Shown: one piece after another, positions 1-6,894 of the stretch | How the letters are laid out: each line of letters begins with the position of its first letter | Position numbering within the stretch: the stretch's first letter is position 1 | Assembly: GCA_964393335.1 (NCBI GenBank) | Contig: CAYMTN010000019.1 | Location: 1 to 41,075, forward strand | Length of the DNA stretch: 41,075 nucleotides | DNA from: CAYMTN01 sp964393335 | Lineage (GTDB): Bacteria; Chloroflexota; Anaerolineae; Aggregatilineales; Aggregatilineaceae | Reading direction: 5' to 3' | The notes under the pieces: model-generated | The model's input: the letters and a program-made list of their open reading frames with translations, nothing else | Databases searched by the model: none | Told to the model about the DNA's origin: nothing | Translations under genes and position numbers: made by a program

Positions 1-229
1 TACGGCTGCAAATCTCGCTCACCAGATCGTACTCGTAACCCATCACCTCGCCGGTGTTGGGGTTTTCGAACTGGAAGGGGGTATAGAGGTTTTCGACTGC
101 GATCACAAGCGTTTGGCCGTCCAGATCAGGCAGATCGGGGTAGACCGGCCCGGCGGCGCTGGCTGGCACCAGCGGCAGGGCCATCACGACAAGCACGATG
201 ATCGCGAAAATTTTGGTGTATTTCGGCAT
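1..229 (-). CDS. Extracellular substrate-binding protein, family 3 (partial, N-terminus only)
   Basis: The minus strand reads 76 codons from an ATG at 229 and runs off the window edge, so only the N-terminus is present. Residues 1-26 form a signal peptide: a short basic start (MPKYTK), a hydrophobic core and an Ala-rich cleavage region (PASAAG). The mature part has the VIAVENLYTPFQFE pattern followed by GYEYDLVSEI. This is the typical start of family 3 (amino-acid type) periplasmic-binding domains of ABC importers. A GAGGAG ribosome binding site lies about 10 bases upstream of the ATG. It follows pgl but sits behind a terminator-like hairpin and its own candidate promoter, so it is probably a separate unit. 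Its ligand cannot be told from this fragment. Confidence 0.75.
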   Translation of the reverse strand, partial: MPKYTKIFAIIVLVVMALPLVPASAAGPVYPDLPDLDGQTLVIAVENLYTPFQFENPNTGEVMGYEYDLVSEICSR

Positions 230-254
230 GGCGAATTATCTCCTCAAATGCTTT

Positions 255-283
255 CAAAAAACGGGAATGCACTTACGTCCCGT
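255..283 (-). terminator. Rho-independent terminator after pgl
   Basis: On the minus strand ACGGGA, an 11-base loop and TCCCGT form a 6-bp perfect stem followed directly by TTTTTG. It lies 64 bases past the pgl stop codon and before the substrate-binding protein gene, so it probably ends the zwf-pgl transcript. The stem is short and efficiency is uncertain. Confidence 0.5.
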
Positions 284-312
284 AGTGTAGTGCTGAACAA
301 TGTCTTCTGCAA
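284..312 (-). promoter_or_regulatory. Candidate sigma70 promoter for the substrate-binding protein gene
   Basis: On the minus strand TTGCAG (307-312) and TACACT (284-289) are separated by exactly 17 bases and lie upstream of the gene starting at 229. The hexamers match the consensus only 3/6 and 4/6. The start point would fall inside the preceding terminator loop. Confidence 0.3.
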
Positions 313-346
313 CCGTTCCGGCGGCGGATTCCAGTCGAGGCGCGGG

Positions 347-1069
347 TTACAGCAGCGCGGCAGCCTGGGAATCGACCATCCAGACTACGTCACCATCGGA
401 CGGCTGGACCAGTTGCGATGGGTAAGTCTCCGGCATATACAGCCCGCGCAAGACGGCGCGCAGCGCTTCCGCTTTTGGTGTGCCATCCACCAGGAAGATC
501 ACGTGTGCGGCGGCGTTGATCGCGCAGGCCGTCAGCGTGACACGCCAGGAGTCGAGCTTTTGGACGTAATTCTCGACCGCCCAGCGTTGCTGTTCGTGCA
601 GCGCCTGTGTGCCGGGGAACAGGGACGCGGTGTGCCCGTCGCCGCCCATCCCTTGCAGCAGCAGATCGAAGCGCGGGCGCGGTTCGCTGAAGAACTGGTG
701 CAGGTCTTGTTCGTAAGCGGTGGCCGCCTGCGGAGGGGGCAGCTCGCCCTGAACGCGGTGAATGTTTTGCAGCGGCAGCGGCACGTGGTCCAGCAGTGCT
801 TCACGGGTCATGCGGTAATTGCTGTCCTCGTCGTCGGGCGGGACACAGCGTTCATCACCCCAAAACACGTGGACGTTCGACCACTCGATACGCGGCGCGA
901 ACGGCTCACCGGCCAGCAGCTCATAGAGCGGGCGCGGCGTTGACCCGCCGGATAACCCGATGCTGAACCGTCCGCGAGCGGCGACGGCTTCGGCAGCCAG
1001 CGCGGTCACCGTCTCGGCGGCGGCGTGTGCCAGTGCGGGTGGGTCCGGGAAAATCTTGATAATACTCAT
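347..1069 (-). CDS. pgl: 6-phosphogluconolactonase
   Basis: Hydrolyses 6-phosphogluconolactone to 6-phosphogluconate, the second step of the oxidative pentose phosphate pathway, in the cytosol. The 240-residue protein shows the glucosamine-6-phosphate isomerase/6PGL fold motifs: LSGGSTP at about 39-45, FWGDERCVP at 69-77 and GMGGDGHTASLFPGT at 140-154. Length is usual for the DevB/Pgl type. The reading frame is open to 1231, but that would overlap zwf by 157 bases. The ATG at 1069 lies 5 bases after the zwf stop and has AGGAAA upstream that overlaps that stop. Translation is therefore probably coupled to zwf. The frame ends with TAA at 347-349, followed by a terminator-like hairpin. Confidence 0.93.
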   Translation of the reverse strand: MSIIKIFPDPPALAHAAAETVTALAAEAVAARGRFSIGLSGGSTPRPLYELLAGEPFAPRIEWSNVHVFWGDERCVPPDDEDSNYRMTREALLDHVPLPLQNIHRVQGELPPPQAATAYEQDLHQFFSEPRPRFDLLLQGMGGDGHTASLFPGTQALHEQQRWAVENYVQKLDSWRVTLTACAINAAAHVIFLVDGTPKAEALRAVLRGLYMPETYPSQLVQPSDGDVVWMVDSQAAALL

Positions 1070-1074
1070 GCTGG

Positions 1075-2538
1075 TTATTTCCTGTGTTCGCACTCTTGCC
1101 TCCACGTGCGCCCGTCGCGCGTCATGAACCGGTTCGCTTCGGCGGGTCCCATGCTGCCGGACGTATACGTTACCAGTGATGAACCGTCCGACTGCTCCCA
1201 CGCTGCCAGCACCGGATCGATCAAGCTCCACGCGGTTTCGATTTCGTCGCTGCGCGTGAAGAGCGAAGCGTCACCGTTCAGCGCATCGAGCAGCAGCCGT
1301 TCGTAGGCGTCGGGCAGTGGGCCGTCCCCAAACGACGACCGGTAGTGAAACTCCATATCGACCGACTGTGTTTCCTGGTACGATCCGGGAACTTTCGCCT
1401 CGAATTTGAGGTGAATACCCTCGTCTGGTTGGATGCACAGCGAGAGAATATTTGGCGTAAAACACTCGTCGGGCATTGTGCCAAACATCATGTGCGGCGG
1501 GCAGTTAAACTCGACCACTACTTCGCTGACTTTGCTCGCCAGCGCTTTGCCGGACCGCAGGTAAAATGGTACGCCCTGCCAGCGCCAGTTGTCGATGAAC
1601 AGTTTGAGTGCCGCATAGGTCGGTGTTTGTGAGTCAGGCAGCACGTCTTTGAGGTCACAATAGGTTTCGTACTGTGCGCGAACGGTATTTTCGATGGCAA
1701 TCGGACGGATCGCGCTCAGGACCTTGACTTTTTCGTTGCGTAATGCCGTGGCGTTAAATGAGGCGGGCGGCTCCATCGCGATCAGCGCCAGAAGTTGAAG
1801 CAGGTGGTTTTGAAACATGTCCCGCAGTACACCCGCCTGATCGTAGTACCCGGCGCGATGGCCGACGTCAACCGTCTCTGACACGGTTATCTGCACGTGA
1901 TCGACGTAGTTCCGGTTCCAGACCGGCTCAAAGATCGTGTTCGCAAACCGGAAAAACAGGATATTTTGGGCGGTATCTTTTCCGAGATAGTGGTCGATCC
2001 GATACACTTGATTCTCATCGAATACGCGGTGGACGGTTTCGTTTAACTCGTGCGCCGAGGTGAGATCACGCCCGAACGGTTTTTCGATGACGATGCGCCG
2101 CCAAACGCCCGGATATTTCTCCATGTGGGTTTCCCCCAGGTTTTCTACGATGGGCACGTACAAAAACGGGGCAACGGCCATGTAGTACAGCCGGTTGGCG
2201 GGTCCATGTTCGACTTCGTTGAGGAACGCGTCGAGTTTCTCGTAGTCCTCGCGGGTTTTGGAATTGCCCGGCTGGTACCAGATGGTTTGGGCGAAGGTCT
2301 GCCAGGCATCGGCGTCGAATTTTCCCGTGGCGTACTGCTGCACGCCCTCGCGAAGATGGCTGCGGAAGTCCTCGTGTGAAAACTCGCTGCGCGACGAACC
2401 GACGATGTTAAGATGGTCTGGCAGACGGCCCCGGCAGTAGAGGCTGAACAGCGCCGGGATCAATTTGCGTTCGGTGAGGTCGCCGGATGCGCCGAAAATC
2501 ACGATGGTTGTCGCCTGATCGGCATTCGATTGGCTCAT
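1075..2538 (-). CDS. zwf: Glucose-6-phosphate 1-dehydrogenase
   Basis: Oxidises glucose 6-phosphate to 6-phosphogluconolactone with NAD(P)+, giving NADPH. The 487-residue protein has the full family length. Visible motifs are the dinucleotide loop FGASGDL at 15-21, EKPFGRD at 152-158, the substrate-binding signature RIDHYLGKD at 180-188 and the downstream MFQNHLLQ helix at 241-248, whose His is the expected catalytic base. The ATG at 2538 has GGGAG seven bases upstream. It is followed at once by pgl (5-base gap), the classical zwf-pgl pair. The next pathway gene (gnd) is not in the window. It may be transcribed from the glycosyltransferase operon upstream (65-base gap); no strong promoter is seen in that gap. 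Confidence 0.97.
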   Translation of the reverse strand: MSQSNADQATTIVIFGASGDLTERKLIPALFSLYCRGRLPDHLNIVGSSRSEFSHEDFRSHLREGVQQYATGKFDADAWQTFAQTIWYQPGNSKTREDYEKLDAFLNEVEHGPANRLYYMAVAPFLYVPIVENLGETHMEKYPGVWRRIVIEKPFGRDLTSAHELNETVHRVFDENQVYRIDHYLGKDTAQNILFFRFANTIFEPVWNRNYVDHVQITVSETVDVGHRAGYYDQAGVLRDMFQNHLLQLLALIAMEPPASFNATALRNEKVKVLSAIRPIAIENTVRAQYETYCDLKDVLPDSQTPTYAALKLFIDNWRWQGVPFYLRSGKALASKVSEVVVEFNCPPHMMFGTMPDECFTPNILSLCIQPDEGIHLKFEAKVPGSYQETQSVDMEFHYRSSFGDGPLPDAYERLLLDALNGDASLFTRSDEIETAWSLIDPVLAAWEQSDGSSLVTYTSGSMGPAEANRFMTRDGRTWRQECEHRK

Positions 2539-2603
2539 AGACGTGCTCCCTTTATGCCTGATGCGAGTCCATCCAGAATATAAGGTCGCGCAACGGCTGG
2601 TGC

Positions 2604-4136
2604 CTAATCAGACACCACCAGCCGGTAGATGACAAAGCCGTGCGTGGTATCGTGATAGACGGTTGTAATGGTGACCCGGGCCTTGCGCAGCATCGTGATC
2701 CACAGCGCCGCCGTTGGCGGGTCCGGCGCGACGAAATAGCGGCGCGTGCCTGCCGGTGCGTTGATCATGTCTCCGGCCAGGGCTTCGGGCAGCGGCGTAT
2801 ACCACAGCGTTACGCCTGGCGATTCGCCCAGGTAAAAAGCTAGCTCCCAACCCAGCCAGTGGTCGTAGACGATCTCGCCGCGTAACGCCGTGTTGAGATA
2901 GTCGGCCAGCAGGTCGATCCCGGTGTGCTGGCCCTGGTCGCCGCCGCTGGGGACGCGTCCCTGAAGCGCCGTCACAGTGGCGGGCAGCATCACCAGCGCG
3001 ACCAGCAGCGTGACGCTTAGCGTGGTCAGTTGTCGCTTCCCGGCCAGGATGGGCACGCGCCGCGCCAGCCACACCAGCGCCCGCGCTGCAACCAGCAAGA
3101 CGAATGGCACCAGCGTGTGCAGATAGCGGTCGTAGGTGTTGAAGGCGACCAACCAGTGCCCTGCCAGAAACGCGATGCCAAACCCGGCGATCAGCCAGTC
3201 TGCAGCAGCGGCGCGCGTGCGACCGCGGAGGGCGTCACCGGCCAGCCGGGCAGGGATCGCGACCAGCAGCACGGCATTCAGCACCGGAGTCCCGGCCATC
3301 AAGCGGAGCCAGCGCGCCCATTGGCTGAGACGCGGCCATAACTCGGCAGCGCGGATCAAACGACCGGGATTGTTACGCGCATAACCGAGTTGAATGAAAC
3401 TGCGCGGGGCGCGTCCCAGGTCCCACACCACGAGGATGCAGGCTCCCAGCAGCAGTGGCCACGCAAAATCTCGCAGCCGCTGCACGACATCGTGCAGCCG
3501 CCACTGTTCCTGCGCGTTATGCGCGATGCCCAGCGCCAGGATCAGTGGCACAAACAGCAGGGCGTTGGGCTTGGCAGCGGCCACCAGCGCCGCTGCGATC
3601 CCGGCCAGCCACCACCGGTCATGCGTGGCACACACTGCCGCCGCGAGCACCCAAAACGTCGCCTGGACGTCGGTGAACGCGGTCGCGGCAAATGTCAGGT
3701 CGTAGGGTGAGAGCGCCCATAACAAGGCCGCCAACGCGGCTGTACCCTGATCGCGGTACAGCGTCCACCCCAGCCGGTAGAGCAGGGCCAGGCTGACGCC
3801 GCTGAACAGGACATTTGGCAGGCGAGCGGCGAACTCGGTTGCGCCCAGCAATCGAAATGACAGCGCGGTGGCATAAAGCGTGAGCGGGGGTTTATCGAGA
3901 TCGGTGTCGCGCAGCAGCCAGTCGCCCTGGTTGATCAGCCGCGCCTGGGCTGCGTACAAAGCCTCGTCGGGATGCAGGCGCACATCGACGCCCAGCATCA
4001 GCACACGCAGCGCCAGCCCGATCAGAATCACAAGCGCCGGTACCAGGACCGGCGCGCGTACGTGTTCACACGCGTGTTCACACCCGTGATCAGAAAGCAA
4101 AACGGCGGTGGCTGAACCCGCGCCGGGCGGCGTCAT
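2604..4136 (-). CDS. Membrane glycosyltransferase, GT39/ArnT-like
   Basis: A 510-residue polytopic membrane protein of the dolichyl/polyprenyl-phosphate-sugar mannosyltransferase type (PMT/ArnT, GT-C fold). After the first membrane helix comes the loop RLHPDEALYAAQARL with the acidic pair expected in GT-C enzymes, then DKPPLTLY. About ten further hydrophobic helices follow, then a soluble extracellular C-terminal domain. It should move a sugar from a polyprenyl carrier to a protein or glycan outside the membrane; the acceptor is unknown. The frame is open further upstream, but ATG at 4136 overlaps the stop of the GT2 gene as ATGA, so that start is chosen. The neighbour GT2 is a plausible maker of the lipid-linked donor. 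The cytosolic tail carries an odd His/Cys repeat (H17, C19, H21, C23, H25). Confidence 0.85.
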   Translation of the reverse strand: MTPPGAGSATAVLLSDHGCEHACEHVRAPVLVPALVILIGLALRVLMLGVDVRLHPDEALYAAQARLINQGDWLLRDTDLDKPPLTLYATALSFRLLGATEFAARLPNVLFSGVSLALLYRLGWTLYRDQGTAALAALLWALSPYDLTFAATAFTDVQATFWVLAAAVCATHDRWWLAGIAAALVAAAKPNALLFVPLILALGIAHNAQEQWRLHDVVQRLRDFAWPLLLGACILVVWDLGRAPRSFIQLGYARNNPGRLIRAAELWPRLSQWARWLRLMAGTPVLNAVLLVAIPARLAGDALRGRTRAAAADWLIAGFGIAFLAGHWLVAFNTYDRYLHTLVPFVLLVAARALVWLARRVPILAGKRQLTTLSVTLLVALVMLPATVTALQGRVPSGGDQGQHTGIDLLADYLNTALRGEIVYDHWLGWELAFYLGESPGVTLWYTPLPEALAGDMINAPAGTRRYFVAPDPPTAALWITMLRKARVTITTVYHDTTHGFVIYRLVVSD

Positions 4137-4822
4137 TCCGTGAATCGGTACCGGAAGAGAGTCCATAGCGCGATTACACCATCCCGCCAGGTGATCTTCT
4201 TGCCTTCGTCCCACTCGCGCCCATTGTACGAAATCGGCACTTCGTAGATGCGATGCCCGCGTTTGAGGACTTTCGCCGTGACTTCCGGCTCGAAATCAAA
4301 CCGGCGGGAGCGGAGCGGGATGTCACGAATCACCTCGGCCTGGAAGACTTTGTAACACGTCTCCATGTCGCTGAGGATCGAGTTGTACAGAATGTTGGTC
4401 ACAAGCGTCAGGCTGCGATTGGCGACCATATTCCAGAAGAACATCGCTTTGCGCGGCCCGCCCAAAAACCGTGAGCCGTACACCACACTCGCGATCCCCT
4501 CTTCGATGGGGCGCAGCAGCACAGGATAATCGCGCGGATCGTATTCCAGGTCGGCGTCCTGAATCAGAAACACGTCTCCGGTTGCGTTTTTGAAGCCAGT
4601 ACGTACTGCCGCGCCTTTGCCCCGGTTGCGCGCGTGGACGATGATCTTCAGATCGTCGCCCGGATCGATCTGAGCCAGAACGTCGCGCGTGCCGTCGGTT
4701 GAGCCGTCGTCCACCACGAGGATTTCGTGCGCCAGTTCCACCGCACGCACGCGCCGTACGACTTCCGCAACCGTGTCTCGTTCGTTATAACACGGGATGA
4801 TGACGGAGAGCTTGTTCTTCAA
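4133..4822 (-). CDS. GT2 glycosyltransferase, polyprenyl-phosphate mannose/glucose synthase type
   Basis: Family 2 glycosyltransferase of the DPM1-like kind, expected to move a hexose from a nucleotide sugar to polyprenyl phosphate at the inner membrane face. Visible motifs: SVIIPCYNE at the N-terminus, LVVDDGSTDGT, the metal-binding QDADLEYDP, GSRFLGG, and DMETCYKVF in the acceptor region. It has no C-terminal membrane domain. A GTG at 4846 would give 8 more residues. TTG at 4822 is preferred because AAGGA lies 7 bases upstream and the promoter at 4864-4892 would give the GTG start almost no leader. The stop overlaps the next gene's start by 4 bases, so GT2 and the GT39-like enzyme form a coupled pair. 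Confidence 0.88.
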   Translation of the reverse strand: MKNKLSVIIPCYNERDTVAEVVRRVRAVELAHEILVVDDGSTDGTRDVLAQIDPGDDLKIIVHARNRGKGAAVRTGFKNATGDVFLIQDADLEYDPRDYPVLLRPIEEGIASVVYGSRFLGGPRKAMFFWNMVANRSLTLVTNILYNSILSDMETCYKVFQAEVIRDIPLRSRRFDFEPEVTAKVLKRGHRIYEVPISYNGREWDEGKKITWRDGVIALWTLFRYRFTE

Positions 4823-4863
4823 GATGATATCCTTTTGATACAACACCCTCGCAACGGGGCGAC

Positions 4864-4892
4864 ATTATAACGGAGCCTGCGCACCATGACAA
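4864..4892 (-). promoter_or_regulatory. Strong sigma70-type promoter for the GT2-GT39 operon
   Basis: On the minus strand TTGTCA (4887-4892) and a perfect TATAAT (4864-4869) are separated by 17 bases, the best consensus promoter in the window. Transcription would start near 4857, about 35 bases before the TTG start at 4822 and only about 11 bases before the alternative GTG at 4846. Confidence 0.7.
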
Positions 4893-4996
4893 TAGCGGCT
4901 GGCGTCGCGAGAACATCTGGCTTGGCGTAACCTCTGGGGCAGGGTAAGCTATGCTACCATAGTACTCTATTTATCCGGTTTGTGGAGGGAGACTTT

Positions 4997-5563
4997 GTGA
5001 GCGATTCCCCTACTTTGACCATACGCGGCCAGCGCAGCGACGATCTGGAACAGCTTTTCAGCCTGTTAAACACTGACTCAGTCGTGTTGAACTCGTTTGA
5101 GCTGCCGTATGGAACGGAAGATGCATTCCGCGACCGGTACACGAACCCACCCGCCGGGACCCACACGCTGGTCGCTGAAACTGGCCTGCCAAGCGGGCGA
5201 AAACGTCTGATTGGTGTGGCCCGGCTGTGTACGACATCTCGCCGCCGCCGTTTTCACAGCGCGGAACTCAGCCTGATCGTGCATCCCGATTACCAGCAGA
5301 CGCCTGATGAAGCGGCCCTGTTGCGGGCAGCGCTTGATCTGGCCGATAACTGGCTGGGACTGCGGCGTATTGAGGTGGTGATCTTTACCGACCAGACCGC
5401 GCGGCTGGTGCTGCTCGAACAACATGATTTCGAGCGCGAGGCAACCATGCGGCGTTACGCCGTGCGTGGCGGCGTCTACGCCGATGCCTATTTAATGGCG
5501 CGGCTGCACGTGACACCGGCCAGCCATCCGGGTGAGGTCGGGGAAAACGAGGAGCAGGCATGA
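4997..5563 (+). CDS. GNAT-family protein with degenerate acetyl-CoA loop
   Basis: A 188-residue protein with the GNAT fold, clearly a paralogue of the next gene: both share the N-terminal NTDSVVLNSFELPY / DSGNVIFNTLQLPY region, the helix DLA(D/E)NWL and the C-terminal DAYLMAR / DTYLMAR. The acetyl-CoA pyrophosphate loop, normally Q/R-x-x-G-x-G/A, reads YQQTPDEAALLR (residues 99-110) and has no glycines, whereas the neighbour has a proper loop. It may therefore be inactive, bind another cofactor, or work as a partner of the second copy. GTG at 4997 is chosen because GGAGGGAG precedes it; an upstream GTG at 4982 lies inside that ribosome binding site. It is the first gene of a three-gene coupled operon. 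Confidence 0.8.
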   Translation: MSDSPTLTIRGQRSDDLEQLFSLLNTDSVVLNSFELPYGTEDAFRDRYTNPPAGTHTLVAETGLPSGRKRLIGVARLCTTSRRRRFHSAELSLIVHPDYQQTPDEAALLRAALDLADNWLGLRRIEVVIFTDQTARLVLLEQHDFEREATMRRYAVRGGVYADAYLMARLHVTPASHPGEVGENEEQA

Positions 5564-6081
5564 CCAAAAAAGCGGATTTCTCCGCGATCACGATCCGGGG
5601 CATAGAGGCTGCGGATTGGGAAGACTCCGCCGCCATTCGTGACAGCGGTAATGTCATCTTCAATACGCTGCAACTGCCGTATGTGTCGCGTGACCAGGTG
5701 CGTGACCGCCTGGAGAATCTGCCCGACGACCGGCACATGCTGGTTGCCGTTGTACGGGACAGGATAGTTGGCCAGTTGGGGCTTCACCCAGGGACAGGGC
5801 GGCGCGCGCATATGGCCAGCCTGGGCATGATGGTCCATGCCGATTACCAGGGACGCGGGGTCGGCACCGCTTTGATGGCGGCGGCGGTTGATCTCGCCGA
5901 AAACTGGCTGAATATCAGCCGGATTGAGTTGACCGTTTTTTGCGATAACGAGTCTGCGGTGGCGCTGTATCGTAAGTTCAAGTTCGAAGTCGAAGGCACG
6001 CTGCGTGATTATGCGTACCAGAATGGCCGTTTTGTCGATACCTATTTGATGGCTCGCATCCGGACTGAGGCGGCAGAATGA
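5560..6081 (+). CDS. GNAT-family N-acetyltransferase
   Basis: A 173-residue GCN5-related acetyltransferase resembling the YhhY group of amino-acid N-acetyltransferases. The acetyl-CoA binding loop is intact (DYQGRGVGTALM, residues 95-106, with Q97, G98, R99, G100 and G102). The FCDNESAVALYRKFKF segment that follows is the usual GNAT motif B with the late Tyr. The substrate cannot be told from sequence. Its ATG overlaps the stop of the preceding GNAT gene by 4 bases (ATGA). The two genes probably arose by tandem duplication and may form a heterodimer. The stop overlaps a short 20-codon frame that leads to the methyltransferase gene. Confidence 0.88.
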   Translation: MTKKADFSAITIRGIEAADWEDSAAIRDSGNVIFNTLQLPYVSRDQVRDRLENLPDDRHMLVAVVRDRIVGQLGLHPGTGRRAHMASLGMMVHADYQGRGVGTALMAAAVDLAENWLNISRIELTVFCDNESAVALYRKFKFEVEGTLRDYAYQNGRFVDTYLMARIRTEAAE

Positions 6082-6140
6082 GTGACCAGTTGATCTGCAG
6101 CGGGATCGGCCTGTGCCAGCCGGGAAACAGGCGAACATGA
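6078..6140 (+). CDS. Possible 20-codon coupling ORF
   Basis: An ATG at 6078 overlaps the GNAT stop (ATGA), and the frame of 20 codons ends in a TGA at 6138-6140 that overlaps the ATG of the methyltransferase (ATGA). The peptide would be MSDQLICSGIGLCQPGNRRT. It resembles no family I know. It may be chance, or may carry ribosomes across the 55-base gap so that the methyltransferase stays coupled to the GNAT genes. Confidence 0.2.
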   Translation: MSDQLICSGIGLCQPGNRRT

Positions 6141-6883
6141 GCGTTCACCATCCCTCAGAACTCGCTGCGGCGCGCGGCGAGCCGAGTTACGTCTGGCGCG
6201 ACGGGCAAGAGCGCCGCCTGCGCATGATCGGGCATTGGGCTGATTTGGGCGGTTCCGTTGTGCTGGAGGCGGGTTGTGGAGTCGGCGCATACAGCAGCCA
6301 GATTCGCCGCCGGTATTCGCTGTTTGTCGAAGCGTTCGATCTCGAATTCGAGCGCGTGCGACAAGCTCGCGTGGATACGCCGCACGCATTGGTCAGCGCG
6401 GCTGAGTCACTGCCCTATCGGGATGATCTGTTCGACACCATTATCTCGAACGAGGTGATCGAACACGTCGCGGATGACCGTACGGCGGTGGCTGAGATGG
6501 TGCGCGTGCTCAAACCGGGCGGGCGTATCGTGTTGTTTTGCCCGAACCGCTGGTATCCCGTCGAGCAGCATGGACACTATTGGAGAGGCGAGTATCATTT
6601 TGGCAACACCCCGCTGATCAATTACCTGCCGGACCGCTGGCGTAATCGCCTGGCTCCCCACGTGCGGACCTATTCCGCCGGGCGACTCCGCCGCTTGTTT
6701 GAGGGGCAGCCGGTGCGGGTCACGCACCACGCGCGCATCTTTGGGGGTTATGACAACATCATTCAGCGCCACCCGCATATCGGGCGCTGGATACGCGACA
6801 CGTTGTATTTGCTCGAACGCACACCCTTCCGTGTGTTTGGGCTGTCTCACCTGCTCGTCGTCGAAAAAATCGCTCGTGAATGA
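6137..6883 (+). CDS. Class I SAM-dependent methyltransferase (Methyltransf_11 type)
   Basis: A 248-residue soluble methyltransferase with a Rossmann core. Motif I is VLEAGCGVGAYS (about 41-52). The acidic residue after strand 2 is in EAFDLEFER, motif IV is DTIISNEVIEHV, and the post-motif LKPGGRIVLFCPN follows. The C-terminal half carries a His/Tyr-rich substrate region (HGHYWRGEYHFGN). The acceptor is unknown. Upstream in-frame GTG at 6113 is possible, but ATG at 6137 gives the standard N-terminus. It closes the GNAT-GNAT operon, which suggests that all three modify the same kind of small molecule or glycan; that is inference. Confidence 0.85.
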   Translation: MSVHHPSELAAARGEPSYVWRDGQERRLRMIGHWADLGGSVVLEAGCGVGAYSSQIRRRYSLFVEAFDLEFERVRQARVDTPHALVSAAESLPYRDDLFDTIISNEVIEHVADDRTAVAEMVRVLKPGGRIVLFCPNRWYPVEQHGHYWRGEYHFGNTPLINYLPDRWRNRLAPHVRTYSAGRLRRLFEGQPVRVTHHARIFGGYDNIIQRHPHIGRWIRDTLYLLERTPFRVFGLSHLLVVEKIARE

Positions 6884-6894
6884 TGGACGCGCCG

